Source: Galactobacillus timonensis (GTDB taxonomy: Bacteria; Bacillota_I; Bacilli_A; Erysipelotrichales; Erysipelotrichaceae). From it: a DNA stretch of 64,000 bases. Made by a program: the position numbers and the translations under genes. The stretch spans positions 2,127,900 to 2,191,899 of the forward strand of contig NZ_LT964739.1 of NCBI RefSeq assembly GCF_900240265.1. The letters are read 5' to 3'. The notes below the pieces were generated by a model, which saw nothing but the letters and a program-made list of their open reading frames with translations, was not told the DNA's origin and made no database searches. Positions 45,460-54,337 of the stretch are shown here, in pieces (the stretch's first letter is position 1; each line of letters starts with the position of its first letter).

Positions 45460-45733
45460 CGGTCTTCAGCAGTCCTTCCACGCCCTGCAGAGCGTCCAAA
45501 ACCTCGGCACAGAATTCTCTGTCTTCCGGATCCGTAACATCCACCAGGTTGAAATCATCCTCTGTACAATACATCGGATAAACGCTGTCCTCATCCTCAT
45601 CGGCCGGATCCTTGATCAGCACAAAGTGCTTCAGCCCGTCTTTGGAATCAAACTCAGCAATCTTTTCCACCCTGTATTCATTGCCGTCTTCATCCTGGAT
45701 CGATACCAGGCGGTCATCTTCTTCCATATTCAT
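45434..45733 (-). CDS. DUF1292 family acidic protein
   Basis: 99 residues, very acidic. It has the DUF1292 pattern: VSIQDEDGNEYRVEKIAEFDSKDGLKHFVLI then a proline-poor linker and YPMYCTEDDFNLVDVTD. AGGAG six bases upstream supports the ATG at 45733. Function is unknown in the family. The conserved order ireB-ruvX-DUF1292-mltG points to cell envelope or growth control. Confidence 0.88.
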   Translation of the reverse strand: MNMEEDDRLVSIQDEDGNEYRVEKIAEFDSKDGLKHFVLIKDPADEDEDSVYPMYCTEDDFNLVDVTDPEDREFCAEVLDALQGVEGLLKTDDEEKKEN

Positions 45734-45787
45734 CTCATTCTCCTAATCAATGCACAAGAAAAGGCGTGCAATACTACGCCTCCTGTT

Positions 45788-46210
45788 TTACTTCACGGAT
45801 CCCTGCGCGTCCAGATATCTCTGCAGAATCTGTACCGCCGCCAGCTGATCGATCTTCTTTTTGCGATGACGCCGCGAAACATCGGCCATCAGAAGAATTT
45901 CCTCCGACTCCTGCGTCGTGTTGCGCTCATCCTGCATCGCCACCGGGACACCGCTTTCCTTCTCCAGTTCCTTTCCGAAGGCAAGCGAAATCTGGGCACG
46001 CTCCGCCGCATCTCCATTTTCCAGCAAAGGAAGACCAAGCACGATCTGATCCGGCTTCATCTCCCTGACCACTTCCAGGATCAGATCGAGAGCCGTATCA
46101 TAGTCATCCTTCGGAAACCGCAGCGTCTTTACCGTACCGGCAATGAAGCCCGTTTCGCTCCAGCTGATTCCGCACGTCACACTTCCCAGGTCCAGCCCGA
46201 GATATTTCAC
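45788..46210 (-). CDS. ruvX: Holliday junction resolvase-like RuvX (YqgF)
   Basis: 140 residues, RNase H-like fold. YLGLDLGSVTCGISWSE carries the first catalytic Asp, IVLGLPLLENGDAAERA the second region, and QDERNTTQESEEIL plus KKIDQLAAVQILQRYLD the last. It is implicated in Holliday junction resolution or pre-16S rRNA processing. It starts four bases before the ireB stop. Confidence 0.92.
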   Translation of the reverse strand: MKYLGLDLGSVTCGISWSETGFIAGTVKTLRFPKDDYDTALDLILEVVREMKPDQIVLGLPLLENGDAAERAQISLAFGKELEKESGVPVAMQDERNTTQESEEILLMADVSRRHRKKKIDQLAAVQILQRYLDAQGSVK

Positions 46211-46473
46211 TTCGAATTTTCCTCAAGATAGAAACGCACAAGCTCCTCAATGATCTCGTGACGTTCCACCGACTGAATGATGCTGCGGGCATTCTTGTGC
46301 GAAGAAATATAAGCCGGGTCATTGGAAATCAGATAGCCCGAGATCTGGTTGATCGCATTGTATCCGCGCTCATCCAGCGCATCACGCACCAGCATCAATA
46401 CCTGCCGGATATTCTCACGTCTAACCTCTTCCGCATCAAAACTGACGGTCGGGGTAACATCTTGTCTGCTCAT
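46207..46473 (-). CDS. ireB: IreB family regulatory phosphoprotein
   Basis: 88 residues. The family pattern DERGYNAINQISGYLISNDPAYISSHKNAR is unmistakable. In enterococci IreB is phosphorylated by the PASTA kinase IreK and tunes cephalosporin resistance. GGAGGGGAATT precedes the ATG. First gene of the ireB-ruvX-DUF1292-mltG unit. Confidence 0.95.
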   Translation of the reverse strand: MSRQDVTPTVSFDAEEVRRENIRQVLMLVRDALDERGYNAINQISGYLISNDPAYISSHKNARSIIQSVERHEIIEELVRFYLEENSK

Positions 46474-46537
46474 AATTCCCCTCCTGTTATTTCCTTAATT
46501 TTAGAACAAATAACTGAAAAAGTATACCGGACAGAAC

Positions 46538-47443
46538 TTAAAACGGCAGATCGTCCGCATCGATCGATTCCGCAGCAGACAACGCCTCCGCACGCTTCAG
46601 ATAGCGGCTGATCGTCGACTTGGAAACACCATAGGCCACCGCCAGCGCCGCGCGCGTCATACCGTCCTGCGCATCCTGATAAACCCGCAGCGACAGCACA
46701 TCCAGCTCACTCAGCCCCTCATTCTGCGCATATTCATCCGACTCCGTACCTTCTTCCTGAGGATCCGCCGGATTCATATCCACCTCAGGATCCGAAACAG
46801 TCTCATCCAGGCTCCCATCTTCCTCAACAACCGGCAGACTGTCATCAAAGCGAACATTGTACGAACGGTGCTCCAGCTTATCCAGGCCGCGTTCCACCGC
46901 CTGCGCCTCATACCTTGCCCCGGCCATCAGATCCAGAAGATGCAGCGCATCCTTCGCCTCCCGGCGCTTCCGGCGGCTCTCACTCAGCCGGTGAGCCACA
47001 TCCACCGCCTCCGCATCCGCCAGATCATTCAGTTCCAGATAATGCAGAAGATCCTGAGTCCTCAGATCCTCTTCCCTCAGGCGCGCCGTGTAAGTCTTCT
47101 TATATTCGTTAAAATGTGCCATCAGCTCTGCCCAGTTTCCAGCAATCCGCTCAATTTCATCAAGGCTAAGAATCGGTGCTTCGGACTCCTTCGCCTCCAT
47201 GGCACCATCCGTATCAGCATCAGCCACCGACTGACCATTGTCACCGTCCACCTCAACAATCCGCAGCGAAGAACCCGGATGCTGACCACTCAGACGATTC
47301 GAAGCCGAACGCATCGAGTTTTCGGCTGCCTGCTTTGACCGCCACACATATCCCTTTTCCGAGATTGTCTTCTGATCCTGTTCCAGGTACTGACATCCGA
47401 CAATATCATCGGAAATCACCTGAACCATATATCCTTTTTTCAT
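46538..47443 (-). CDS. Unknown protein with C-terminal helix-turn-helix
   Basis: 301 residues from ATG 47443 (GCAGGAGGAACG before it; the longer frame has no ribosome-binding site). The N-terminal 60 residues form a compact domain beginning MKKGYMVQVISDDIVGCQYL. The middle is a long charged helix (WAELMAHFNEYKKTYTARLREEDL ... RRKRREAKDALHLLDLMAGA) and an acidic linker. The C-terminus is a resolvase-like helix-turn-helix (GMTRAALAVAYGVSKSTISRYLKRA). No family is recognised. It may be a DNA-binding regulator with a separate sensing domain. It sits between the alaS terminator and ireB. Confidence 0.7.
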   Translation of the reverse strand: MKKGYMVQVISDDIVGCQYLEQDQKTISEKGYVWRSKQAAENSMRSASNRLSGQHPGSSLRIVEVDGDNGQSVADADTDGAMEAKESEAPILSLDEIERIAGNWAELMAHFNEYKKTYTARLREEDLRTQDLLHYLELNDLADAEAVDVAHRLSESRRKRREAKDALHLLDLMAGARYEAQAVERGLDKLEHRSYNVRFDDSLPVVEEDGSLDETVSDPEVDMNPADPQEEGTESDEYAQNEGLSELDVLSLRVYQDAQDGMTRAALAVAYGVSKSTISRYLKRAEALSAAESIDADDLPF

Positions 47444-47504
47444 CGTTCCTCCTGCCGCGTCAAACACATCTTTCCTATCATACACAGGAAGTAGCCGGAA
47501 TGCC

Positions 47505-47541
47505 AAAAAAAGGGACGCGCGGCCAGACGACTGCACATCCC
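47505..47541 (-). terminator. Rho-independent terminator of alaS
   Basis: On the minus strand a 9-bp stem (47533-47541 with 47512-47520, three G-U pairs) is followed by seven T, about 35 bases after the alaS stop. Confidence 0.75.
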
Positions 47542-47573
47542 GGTTCTTATCTTTTTACAGCTGAAAACGTAGT

Positions 47574-50219
47574 TTAAGCAGCCTTCACCAGCGCACGCAC
47601 CGCATCCTCGGCTTCCGCCACTTTGGAACTGTCTTTGCCGCCGGCCTGTGCCATGTCGGGCCTGCCGCCGCCATTGCCACCGCACACCTGTGCGGCTGCC
47701 TTGACAAGATTGCCTGCCTTCAAACCCCTGGCAATGGCGCCCTTGCTCGAGGCGCACACAAACGTCACCTTGCCATCACCAACGCTCGTCACGAAGACAA
47801 CGCTCTCACCAAGCTTCGCCCGCAGCGCCGAGGCATAATCCTTCATTGCCGAAGGATCCATGTCCTTGCGCTGTGCAAACAGGAGCTTGATGCCATTGTA
47901 GTCTTCGGCCTTACTGAGCATTGCGTCGGTATCCGCGAGCATGGCCTTTTCATCCGCAGCTGCAGCCGCCTTGCGCAGCTTCGCATTTTCTTCCTGCAGA
48001 TGCTGAATCCGCTCGATGATGCCGGCCGCATCCTTCAGATGCAGCAATGCTGAGATGTCGCTCAGTGTATCCTGCTGCGCACGGAAGTCTTCATAAGCCT
48101 TCATCTTGGTCTCGCAGGTAATACGGCGAACGCCCGATCCGACCGATTCCTCGGAAATGATGCGGAACACACCAAGATCCCCGGTATTGGACGCATGGGT
48201 TCCGGCACAGAACTCCTTGGACACATCGCCCATCGAAACAACCCGAACCTCATCGCCGTACTTCTCATCAAACAGAGCGATGGCACCGGTCTTCTTCGCC
48301 TCTTCAATCGGAAGCACCTGCGTCGTGATCGGCAGATCCTCTTCGATCCACGTATTGACCAGACGCTCCACTTCCTTCAGCTGCTCAGCACTCGGCTTCT
48401 CAAAATGCGTAAAGTCGAAGCGCGCATAATCCGGTCCATTGTAGGAGCCCGCCTGTGCGACATGGCTGCCAAGCACCTGGCGCAGCGCACTCTGCAGAAG
48501 ATGCAGCGACGAATGGTTGGCACGCGTCTTCTGACGGTCTTCATAGTTATAGGCACCCTGTACAGTGTCACCGACATGAAGAATGCCTTCAACATTGACG
48601 ATATGGTGCATCGGCTGCTTGTGGGGCGCCTTGCGGACATCGTTGACATCGGCCTTGAACACGTCATTCCAAAGCTTGCCGGTATCAGCCGTCTGGCCGC
48701 CGGACTCCGCATAGAAGCAGGTCTTCGAAAGGATGACATCGCCCTCATCTTCCAGTTCATCGACGGACACACCATCCTTGAACAGCCCGATGACCGTACC
48801 TTCACAGGTTGAATCCGTATATTTTGTCTCGACAGACGGCGTCACGAAGTCCATCAGATCCTTGGACTGTCCGTGCATCGACTGCAGATTGCCGCGCGCT
48901 TCTCTTGCCCGCTGCTTCTGCGCCTCCATCTCCTTTTCAAAGCCTTCCTCATCTACGGTATAGCCGGCATCGGCGGCGATTTCCTCCGTCAGCTCCTTCG
49001 GATAGCCGTAGGTGTCATACAGCTTGAAGACAACCTCACCCGGAAGACGCTTTGTGTCCGCATGGCTCGCCAGCGCATCATTCAGAAGCGCCTCACCGTT
49101 GGCCAGCGTCTTATGGAACGACTCCTCTTCATTGCGCACCAGATGGGAGATCAGAGCCACCTTGTCCTCGAGATACGGATAGAAGTCCTTCATATTGTCC
49201 GCAACCACCTGGACCAGTTTGTACATGAAGGCATCCTCAATGCCCAGCTTAATGCCATAGCGCACGGCACGGCGCAGAACGCGGCGCAGAACATAGCCGC
49301 GGCCCGCATTCGAGAACGTCGCACCATCCGCAATCGCAAACGTTACGGTACGGATATGATCCGCAATGACACGGTACGCCATCTTGTATTCCGGCTCATC
49401 GTAGCTGTGCTTAGCATACTTTTCGGTCGCATGAATGATCGGCAGGAACAGGTCCGTATCAAAGTTCGTATCACCATCCTGAACCATGCATACAAGGCGC
49501 TCCAGGCCCATGCCCGTATCAATGTTCTTCTGCGGCAGCTCCTTGTACTGGCTGCGGGGTACTTCGCCCGGACGGCAGTCATACTGCGAGAAGACGATGT
49601 TCCACAGCTCAACGTACCGGTCGTTCTCAACATCGTCGAAGAACAGCTTCTCACCTACATGATTTGGATCAAAGCGCTCACCGCGGTCGTAATACAGCTC
49701 CGTATCCGGTCCGCCAGGTCCCCTTCCGATTTCCCAGAAGTTGTCCTCGCTCTTGCGGATATGGGACTCAATCATGCCGTTGGCAACCCAGTAGTTGTAA
49801 GCCTCTGTATCATCCGGATACACCGTCACATAGAGACGCTTCGGATCAAAGCCGATCCATTCGGGGCTTGTGAGGAATTCCCAAGCCCAGGCAATGGCTT
49901 CCTTCTTGAAGTAGTCGCCGATCGAGAAGTTGCCCAGCATCTCAAAGAACGTATGATGCCGTGCCGTACGGCCGACGTTTTCAATGTCGTTGGTACGAAT
50001 CGATTTCTGCGCATTGCAGATACGGTTGCTCGCCGGCTTCTCCGTGCCATCAAAGTACTTCTTCAGTGCCGAAACACCTGCATTGATCCAAAGCAGCGTC
50101 GGATCATCGTGCGGAATCAGGCTCGCGCCCGGCTCCACCATGCAGCCCTTGGACTTGAAGAAGTCCAGGAACATCTGCCGGATCTGATTGCCGCTCAGCT
50201 GTCTGTTTTCACTCGTCAT
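47574..50219 (-). CDS. alaS: Alanyl-tRNA synthetase
   Basis: 881 residues, full length. The class II catalytic core starts IRQMFLDFFKSKGCMVEPGASLIPHDDPTLLWINAG. The editing domain carries the zinc motifs ANHSSLHLLQ and FCAGTHASNTGDLG. The C-terminal domain ends with the glycine-rich CGGNGGGRPDMAQAGG. It charges tRNA-Ala and clears mischarged Ser or Gly. A T-box leader controls it and a terminator follows. Confidence 0.97.
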   Translation of the reverse strand: MTSENRQLSGNQIRQMFLDFFKSKGCMVEPGASLIPHDDPTLLWINAGVSALKKYFDGTEKPASNRICNAQKSIRTNDIENVGRTARHHTFFEMLGNFSIGDYFKKEAIAWAWEFLTSPEWIGFDPKRLYVTVYPDDTEAYNYWVANGMIESHIRKSEDNFWEIGRGPGGPDTELYYDRGERFDPNHVGEKLFFDDVENDRYVELWNIVFSQYDCRPGEVPRSQYKELPQKNIDTGMGLERLVCMVQDGDTNFDTDLFLPIIHATEKYAKHSYDEPEYKMAYRVIADHIRTVTFAIADGATFSNAGRGYVLRRVLRRAVRYGIKLGIEDAFMYKLVQVVADNMKDFYPYLEDKVALISHLVRNEEESFHKTLANGEALLNDALASHADTKRLPGEVVFKLYDTYGYPKELTEEIAADAGYTVDEEGFEKEMEAQKQRAREARGNLQSMHGQSKDLMDFVTPSVETKYTDSTCEGTVIGLFKDGVSVDELEDEGDVILSKTCFYAESGGQTADTGKLWNDVFKADVNDVRKAPHKQPMHHIVNVEGILHVGDTVQGAYNYEDRQKTRANHSSLHLLQSALRQVLGSHVAQAGSYNGPDYARFDFTHFEKPSAEQLKEVERLVNTWIEEDLPITTQVLPIEEAKKTGAIALFDEKYGDEVRVVSMGDVSKEFCAGTHASNTGDLGVFRIISEESVGSGVRRITCETKMKAYEDFRAQQDTLSDISALLHLKDAAGIIERIQHLQEENAKLRKAAAAADEKAMLADTDAMLSKAEDYNGIKLLFAQRKDMDPSAMKDYASALRAKLGESVVFVTSVGDGKVTFVCASSKGAIARGLKAGNLVKAAAQVCGGNGGGRPDMAQAGGKDSSKVAEAEDAVRALVKAA

Positions 50220-50263
50220 CGTTTTCCTATCTCCTGTTTCCCTTCATTTTTCCGCCTTTACCA

Positions 50264-50490
50264 AAATAAAAACATTCCGGCAAAGACTGCAGGAACGTTC
50301 ATCACGCGGTACCATCCTGTTTCGTCAGCAGCGCTGACGCACCTCACTTATGCCGGTAACGGCGGCTTCCGGCGCCGATTAAGCGCTCATCCAAAGCAGC
50401 TTCAGAAAGCTACGGCCGCAGATTTTCACCAACCATCTGCTCTCTTAAGGATCCGTCACGCTCCCTACTTGTCTTTTTCATCGATTTCCC
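50264..50490 (-). ncRNA. T-box riboswitch (alanine) in front of alaS
   Basis: On the minus strand the T-box sequence GGATGGTACCGCGTG lies at about 50303-50317. It is followed by a terminator whose arms are AACGTTCC (50292-50299) and GGAATGTT (50271-50278) and a T-rich tail. The upstream stem I region contains GAAGCTGCTTTGG, giving GCT (Ala) as the likely specifier codon. Uncharged tRNA-Ala would stabilise the antiterminator. Confidence 0.9.
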
Positions 50491-50530
50491 GCATATCTTA
50501 GCATGAAACAAGGCCAATGAAAACAGAGAA

Positions 50531-50882
50531 CTAACTCAGTTTCTCTTCTTCCGTATCCACGAATCGCATGATTTTCAACTTCAACAGAAGCCACGGCTGA
50601 AACCTGGAAAAAATCAAAGCCAGCCCGATTTCGATCAAAAAGGCGGCCAGCTGCAGATCCACTGTAAAGACCATTCTTCCCGCAATCGCTCTCGACAAAA
50701 GATCCAGCAGTTTCAGAACCACAAACATCTCGATGAACAACAGAATCCAGTTGTACTTCACAACAAACGTTCTGCTGCATTTTCTGCAGGTATAGCGATC
50801 GTGCCATGGAGATGATTTACTTTGATCCAGCTGCAGTTTTCCCCCGCAGCAGGGACAAGGAAGATTAGGGGGTACACTTCAT
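50531..50882 (-). pseudogene. Zinc-ribbon protein with two membrane helices, frameshifted near the start
   Basis: ATG 50882 behind AGGATATAGAT starts MKCTP and then stops. Deleting one C from the run of five at about 50868-50873 joins it to a frame reading LPCPCCGGKLQ, then WHDRYTCRKCSRTFVVKYNW and two hydrophobic segments (ILLFIEMFVVLKLLDLL and LAAFLIEIGLALIF). Four Cys in CxxC pairs make a zinc ribbon. The region from GTG 50761 could be translated alone as a 76-residue membrane protein. The lesion is in a homopolymer, so a sequencing error is possible. Confidence 0.6.
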
Positions 50883-50940
50883 ATCTATATCCTGCTGGAA
50901 AACAAACGCGTTTTCAAGCCCACAATTCTTCTTTCGCACG

Positions 50941-50969
50941 TTGACGAATACCTATCTTTGTAATATATT
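50941..50969 (+). promoter_or_regulatory. Promoter of the ABC transporter operon
   Basis: TTGACG at 50941-50946 and TATATT at 50964-50969 with a 17-base spacer, about 40 bases before the first gene. Confidence 0.7.
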
Positions 50970-51007
50970 TTCAATGTTGTAAAAGCTTACAAAGGGGAAT
51001 GAAAACT

Positions 51008-52018
51008 ATGAAAAAATTCACAGCATCCGTATTGGCATCCATGATGTGCCTTTCCATGGCTGGATGTGGATCTTCCGGCTCCGCATCTGCCGCATCGACT
51101 GCAGAAGCCGCTGGCAGCGCATCTGCAAGTGAAACGGCAACCCATCTCGTCGGCATCATTCAGCTTGTGCAGCATCCGGCCCTCGATCAGGCAACCCAGG
51201 GTTTCGAAGATGAGCTGAAGGCAGAGCTTGGCGACAACGTTGAATTCGATTATCAGAACGCATCGGGCGATTCGCCTACCTGCACAACGATTGCCAACCA
51301 GTTTGTCAGCGAAGGCGTCGACCTGATCATGGCCAACGCAACAGCCGCTCTCCAGGCAGCCGCATCCGCAACCGACACGATTCCGGTTCTCGGGACTTCC
51401 ATTACGGAATACGGAGTAGCTCTGGGCATCGATAACTTCAACGGCACCGTTGGCGGCAACGTCTCCGGTACAAGTGATCTTGCTCCGCTTGATCAGCAGG
51501 CGGACATGTTCGATGAACTGCTCCCGGATGCAAACACCATCGGCATCCTCTACTGCTCCGCAGAAGCCAATTCCGTCTATCAGGCAAATGTAGTCAAGGC
51601 CGCCCTTGAAGCAAAGGGCAAGACCGTCACTGTCTACACCTTTGCCGATTCCAATGATGTCGCTTCCGTCACGCAGCAGGCCTGCTCCGAATGTGACGCT
51701 CTCTATATCCCGACCGATAACACGGCAGCCTCCTGCACCGAAGCCATCAACAACGTAGCTTCCCAGGCGGGTACACCGATCATTACCGGCGAAAAGGGAA
51801 TCATGGAAGGCTGCGGCATCGCCACCCTCTCCATCGATTACTATGAGCTTGGCAAGACAACCGGTGCCATGGCTGCCAGGATTCTCAAGGGCGAATCCGA
51901 CATCTCCACGATGCCGATTGAGTACTACTCCAATCCGGAAAAGCTCTACAACCCGGAGCGCTGCACGGCCCTGGGCATCACGGTTCCGGATGACTATACC
52001 GCTGACGAAGGAGAATAA
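51008..52018 (+). CDS. ABC transporter substrate-binding lipoprotein (TrpX-like, ABC_sub_bind family)
   Basis: 336 residues from ATG 51008 (an ATG nine bases earlier lies too close to AAAGGGG). The signal ends in a lipobox SMAGC. The mature part has the ABC_sub_bind layout: HLVGIIQLVQHPALDQATQGF, NQFVSEGVDLIMANATAALQAA, GTSITEYGVALG, TIGILYCSAEANSVYQANVVK and GEKGIMEGCGIATLSIDYYELGK. Relatives bind tryptophan, tyrosine or related compounds, or unknown ligands. It captures the substrate for the permease and ATPase that follow. Confidence 0.9.
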   Translation: MKKFTASVLASMMCLSMAGCGSSGSASAASTAEAAGSASASETATHLVGIIQLVQHPALDQATQGFEDELKAELGDNVEFDYQNASGDSPTCTTIANQFVSEGVDLIMANATAALQAAASATDTIPVLGTSITEYGVALGIDNFNGTVGGNVSGTSDLAPLDQQADMFDELLPDANTIGILYCSAEANSVYQANVVKAALEAKGKTVTVYTFADSNDVASVTQQACSECDALYIPTDNTAASCTEAINNVASQAGTPIITGEKGIMEGCGIATLSIDYYELGKTTGAMAARILKGESDISTMPIEYYSNPEKLYNPERCTALGITVPDDYTADEGE

Positions 52019-52021
52019 GCA

Positions 52022-52975
52022 GTGCCGATTTCCTATGCATTAAATCCCGCAGCCCTTTTTGCCAGCATGCCTGCCGGCATCGCACAGGGTCTGATCTGGG
52101 GTATCCTTGCCCTGGGTGTTTACATTACGTTCCGCATTCTCAACATCGCCGATCTGACCGTCGAAGGAACATTCACCACCGGCGGCGCAGTCACGGTCAT
52201 GTTAATTCTGGCCGGATGGAATCCATGGTCAGCCATGCTGATTGCCGCACTGGCAGGTCTTGCTTCGGGTGCCGTGACGGGCATCCTGTATACCCTGCTC
52301 GGCATTCCTTCGATTCTTTCCGGCATCCTGACGCAATACGCACTGTATTCCATTAACCTTGCCATCATGGGCATGGCTGCCAACAAGGCCCTTCCCGCCT
52401 CCACAGCCACCCTGGCCATCACGTCCCGCTCCATTCCGATGGCACTGGTGACCGGTATTCTTACGGCCGCCATCCTGATTGCCGTTCTGTACTGGTACTT
52501 TGGTACGGAGCACGGATCCGCGATGCGTGCAACCGGTGCCAATCCGGAAATGGCCAAGGCACAGGGCATCAACATCAAGTCCATGTATGTCATCGGACTG
52601 GCTATTTCCAATGCACTGGTTGCCTTTGCCGGCGGCCTGATGGCACAGTTTCAGGGCTTTGCCGATATCAATATGGGCCGCGGCTCCATCGTCATCGGTC
52701 TGGCGGCCGTGATCATCGGCGAAGTGCTCGGCGAAGCACTGCTTGGCAAGCATCTGAATTTTGCGGGTCGCCTCTCCTTCATGGTGTGCGGCGGCATTCT
52801 CTACTACATCATCGTCGTGCTGGTTCTGTGGATGAAGCTCAATGCCAATTTCCTCAAACTCTTCACGGCTGTCATTGTCGGTATTTTCCTTGCCGTTCCC
52901 TATCTGCAGGGCAAGCGGCGCTCCTCCTTTGCCAAAGCGAAACGGCAGGCAAAGAAGTATGAAACGGAGGCGTGA
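52022..52975 (+). CDS. ABC transporter permease (BPD_transp_2 type)
   Basis: 317 residues from GTG 52022 with AAGGAG eleven bases upstream. It has about eight hydrophobic segments, starting IAQGLIWGILALGVYITFRIL and including the conserved GANPEMAKAQGINIK cytoplasmic loop that contacts the ATPase, and LMAQFQGFADINMGRGSIVIGLAAVIIGEVL. It follows the binding protein after three bases. The basic C-terminal tail is cytoplasmic. Confidence 0.92.
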   Translation: MPISYALNPAALFASMPAGIAQGLIWGILALGVYITFRILNIADLTVEGTFTTGGAVTVMLILAGWNPWSAMLIAALAGLASGAVTGILYTLLGIPSILSGILTQYALYSINLAIMGMAANKALPASTATLAITSRSIPMALVTGILTAAILIAVLYWYFGTEHGSAMRATGANPEMAKAQGINIKSMYVIGLAISNALVAFAGGLMAQFQGFADINMGRGSIVIGLAAVIIGEVLGEALLGKHLNFAGRLSFMVCGGILYYIIVVLVLWMKLNANFLKLFTAVIVGIFLAVPYLQGKRRSSFAKAKRQAKKYETEA

Positions 52976-52977
52976 TC

Positions 52978-53784
52978 ATGCATACAATGCTTGAACTGCG
53001 TCATGTTTCCAAGACCTTCAATCCCGGTACAATCACCGAGAAACATGCCCTCAACGATCTTTGCCTCACGATGGAGGATGGTGATTTCATTACCGTCATC
53101 GGCTCCAACGGTGCCGGCAAAAGTACGATGCTCAATGCCATCGCCGGCGTCTGGCCGATTGATGACGGAGCCATCCTGATCGACGGCCATGATGTCACGG
53201 GACTCGCGGATTATCAGCGTGCTGCCCTGATCGGACGTGTGTTCCAGGATCCAATGACCGGAACCGCCGCCGACATGCAGATCGTAGAAAATCTGGCTCT
53301 CGCCGCCCGGCGCGGTAAGAAGCGCGGCCTGCGCTGGGGCGTAACCAGCGAAGAAAGCGAAGCCTACCGCCAGCAGCTGAAGCGGCTCAACCTGGGCCTG
53401 GAGGATCGGCTCACCGTCAAGGTAGGACTGCTCTCCGGCGGCCAGCGTCAGGCGCTCACTCTGCTTATGGCAAGTCTGCAGAAGCCGAAGATTCTGCTTC
53501 TGGATGAGCATACGGCAGCCCTGGATCCCAAGACTGCCCGCAACGTTCTTGATCTGACGCAGCAGGTTGTCGATGAAAACCATCTGACGACCCTGATGGT
53601 CACCCATAACATGAAGGATGCGATTGCCGTTGGCAACCGCCTCATCATGATGCATGAAGGCAGGATCATCTACGACGTACGCGGCGAAGAAAAGAAGCGT
53701 CTCAAGGTAGAAACGCTTCTCAAGAAATTTGCCGAAGTATCCGGTGAAGAGTACGCCGATGATCAGGCACTTCTCGAATATTAA
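52978..53784 (+). CDS. ABC transporter ATP-binding protein
   Basis: 268 residues from ATG 52978, eight bases after GGAGG in the permease end. Walker A GSNGAGKST, Q-loop region GRVFQDPMTGT, signature LLSGGQRQALTLLMA, Walker B ILLLDEHTAALDPK and H-loop VTHNM are all intact. It powers the transporter formed with the two preceding genes. No terminator of good quality follows; the next 420 bases are A+T-rich and empty. Confidence 0.94.
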   Translation: MHTMLELRHVSKTFNPGTITEKHALNDLCLTMEDGDFITVIGSNGAGKSTMLNAIAGVWPIDDGAILIDGHDVTGLADYQRAALIGRVFQDPMTGTAADMQIVENLALAARRGKKRGLRWGVTSEESEAYRQQLKRLNLGLEDRLTVKVGLLSGGQRQALTLLMASLQKPKILLLDEHTAALDPKTARNVLDLTQQVVDENHLTTLMVTHNMKDAIAVGNRLIMMHEGRIIYDVRGEEKKRLKVETLLKKFAEVSGEEYADDQALLEY

Positions 53785-54206
53785 TTTTTATATGCATAAT
53801 TTATTATAACGATTATTCCTGCAATACAATGCGGTATTTATTAAATTTGCACATATTCAGTGATTGCAGACATAACCCCATATTAACAGATGGCATAATT
53901 GCAGTAATGCTCATGAAGATTTTGCGGAATCAGAAGCAGCCACAATGCAGTTATGTTTGCCGCTTCTGCACATTATGATACCTTATCAGATTTGCAATTA
54001 TGCGCAAAATCAACTGACCCTCCCATCCTTTCGGACTGCTGCCTGGAAACAGTGTCGGCTGTCGTCTGTGTAATAACAATCTGGTTTTCATAGTACGCAA
54101 AACAGCAAATGCATATTTTTGAGCTGAATAATATTTGCAATCTATGAGCACTAATATTCTATGTTCATTTTTCATGAAAAAAGAAAAGAAAAAAGGAGGA
54201 AAGAAA
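53785..54206. other. A+T-rich gap between the ABC operon and IS66 copy 1
   Basis: No gene is supportable here. A 74-codon minus-strand frame (53951-54175) ends in chance sequence. The last bases (AAGAAAAGAAAAAAGGAGGA) look like a ribosome-binding region of a plus-strand gene whose body was displaced by the IS66 insertion, but nothing recognisable remains. Confidence 0.4.
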
Positions 54207-54337
54207 GTAAGCGTCTAATACAGGGTGAACTTATTTCATAAGAGCAGGACAATATAATGAGCGCGAAGGCGACCGGACTTTAAAGAACCCAGTGCTGGGT
54301 CAGTAAAGCTCGATCGCCTTTTGATGGCGAATCTGAT

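Noticed and set aside
48873..50501. 542-codon plus-strand open frame opposite alaS
   Set aside because: Antisense shadow of alaS and its T-box; the product has no recognisable motif and no ribosome-binding site.
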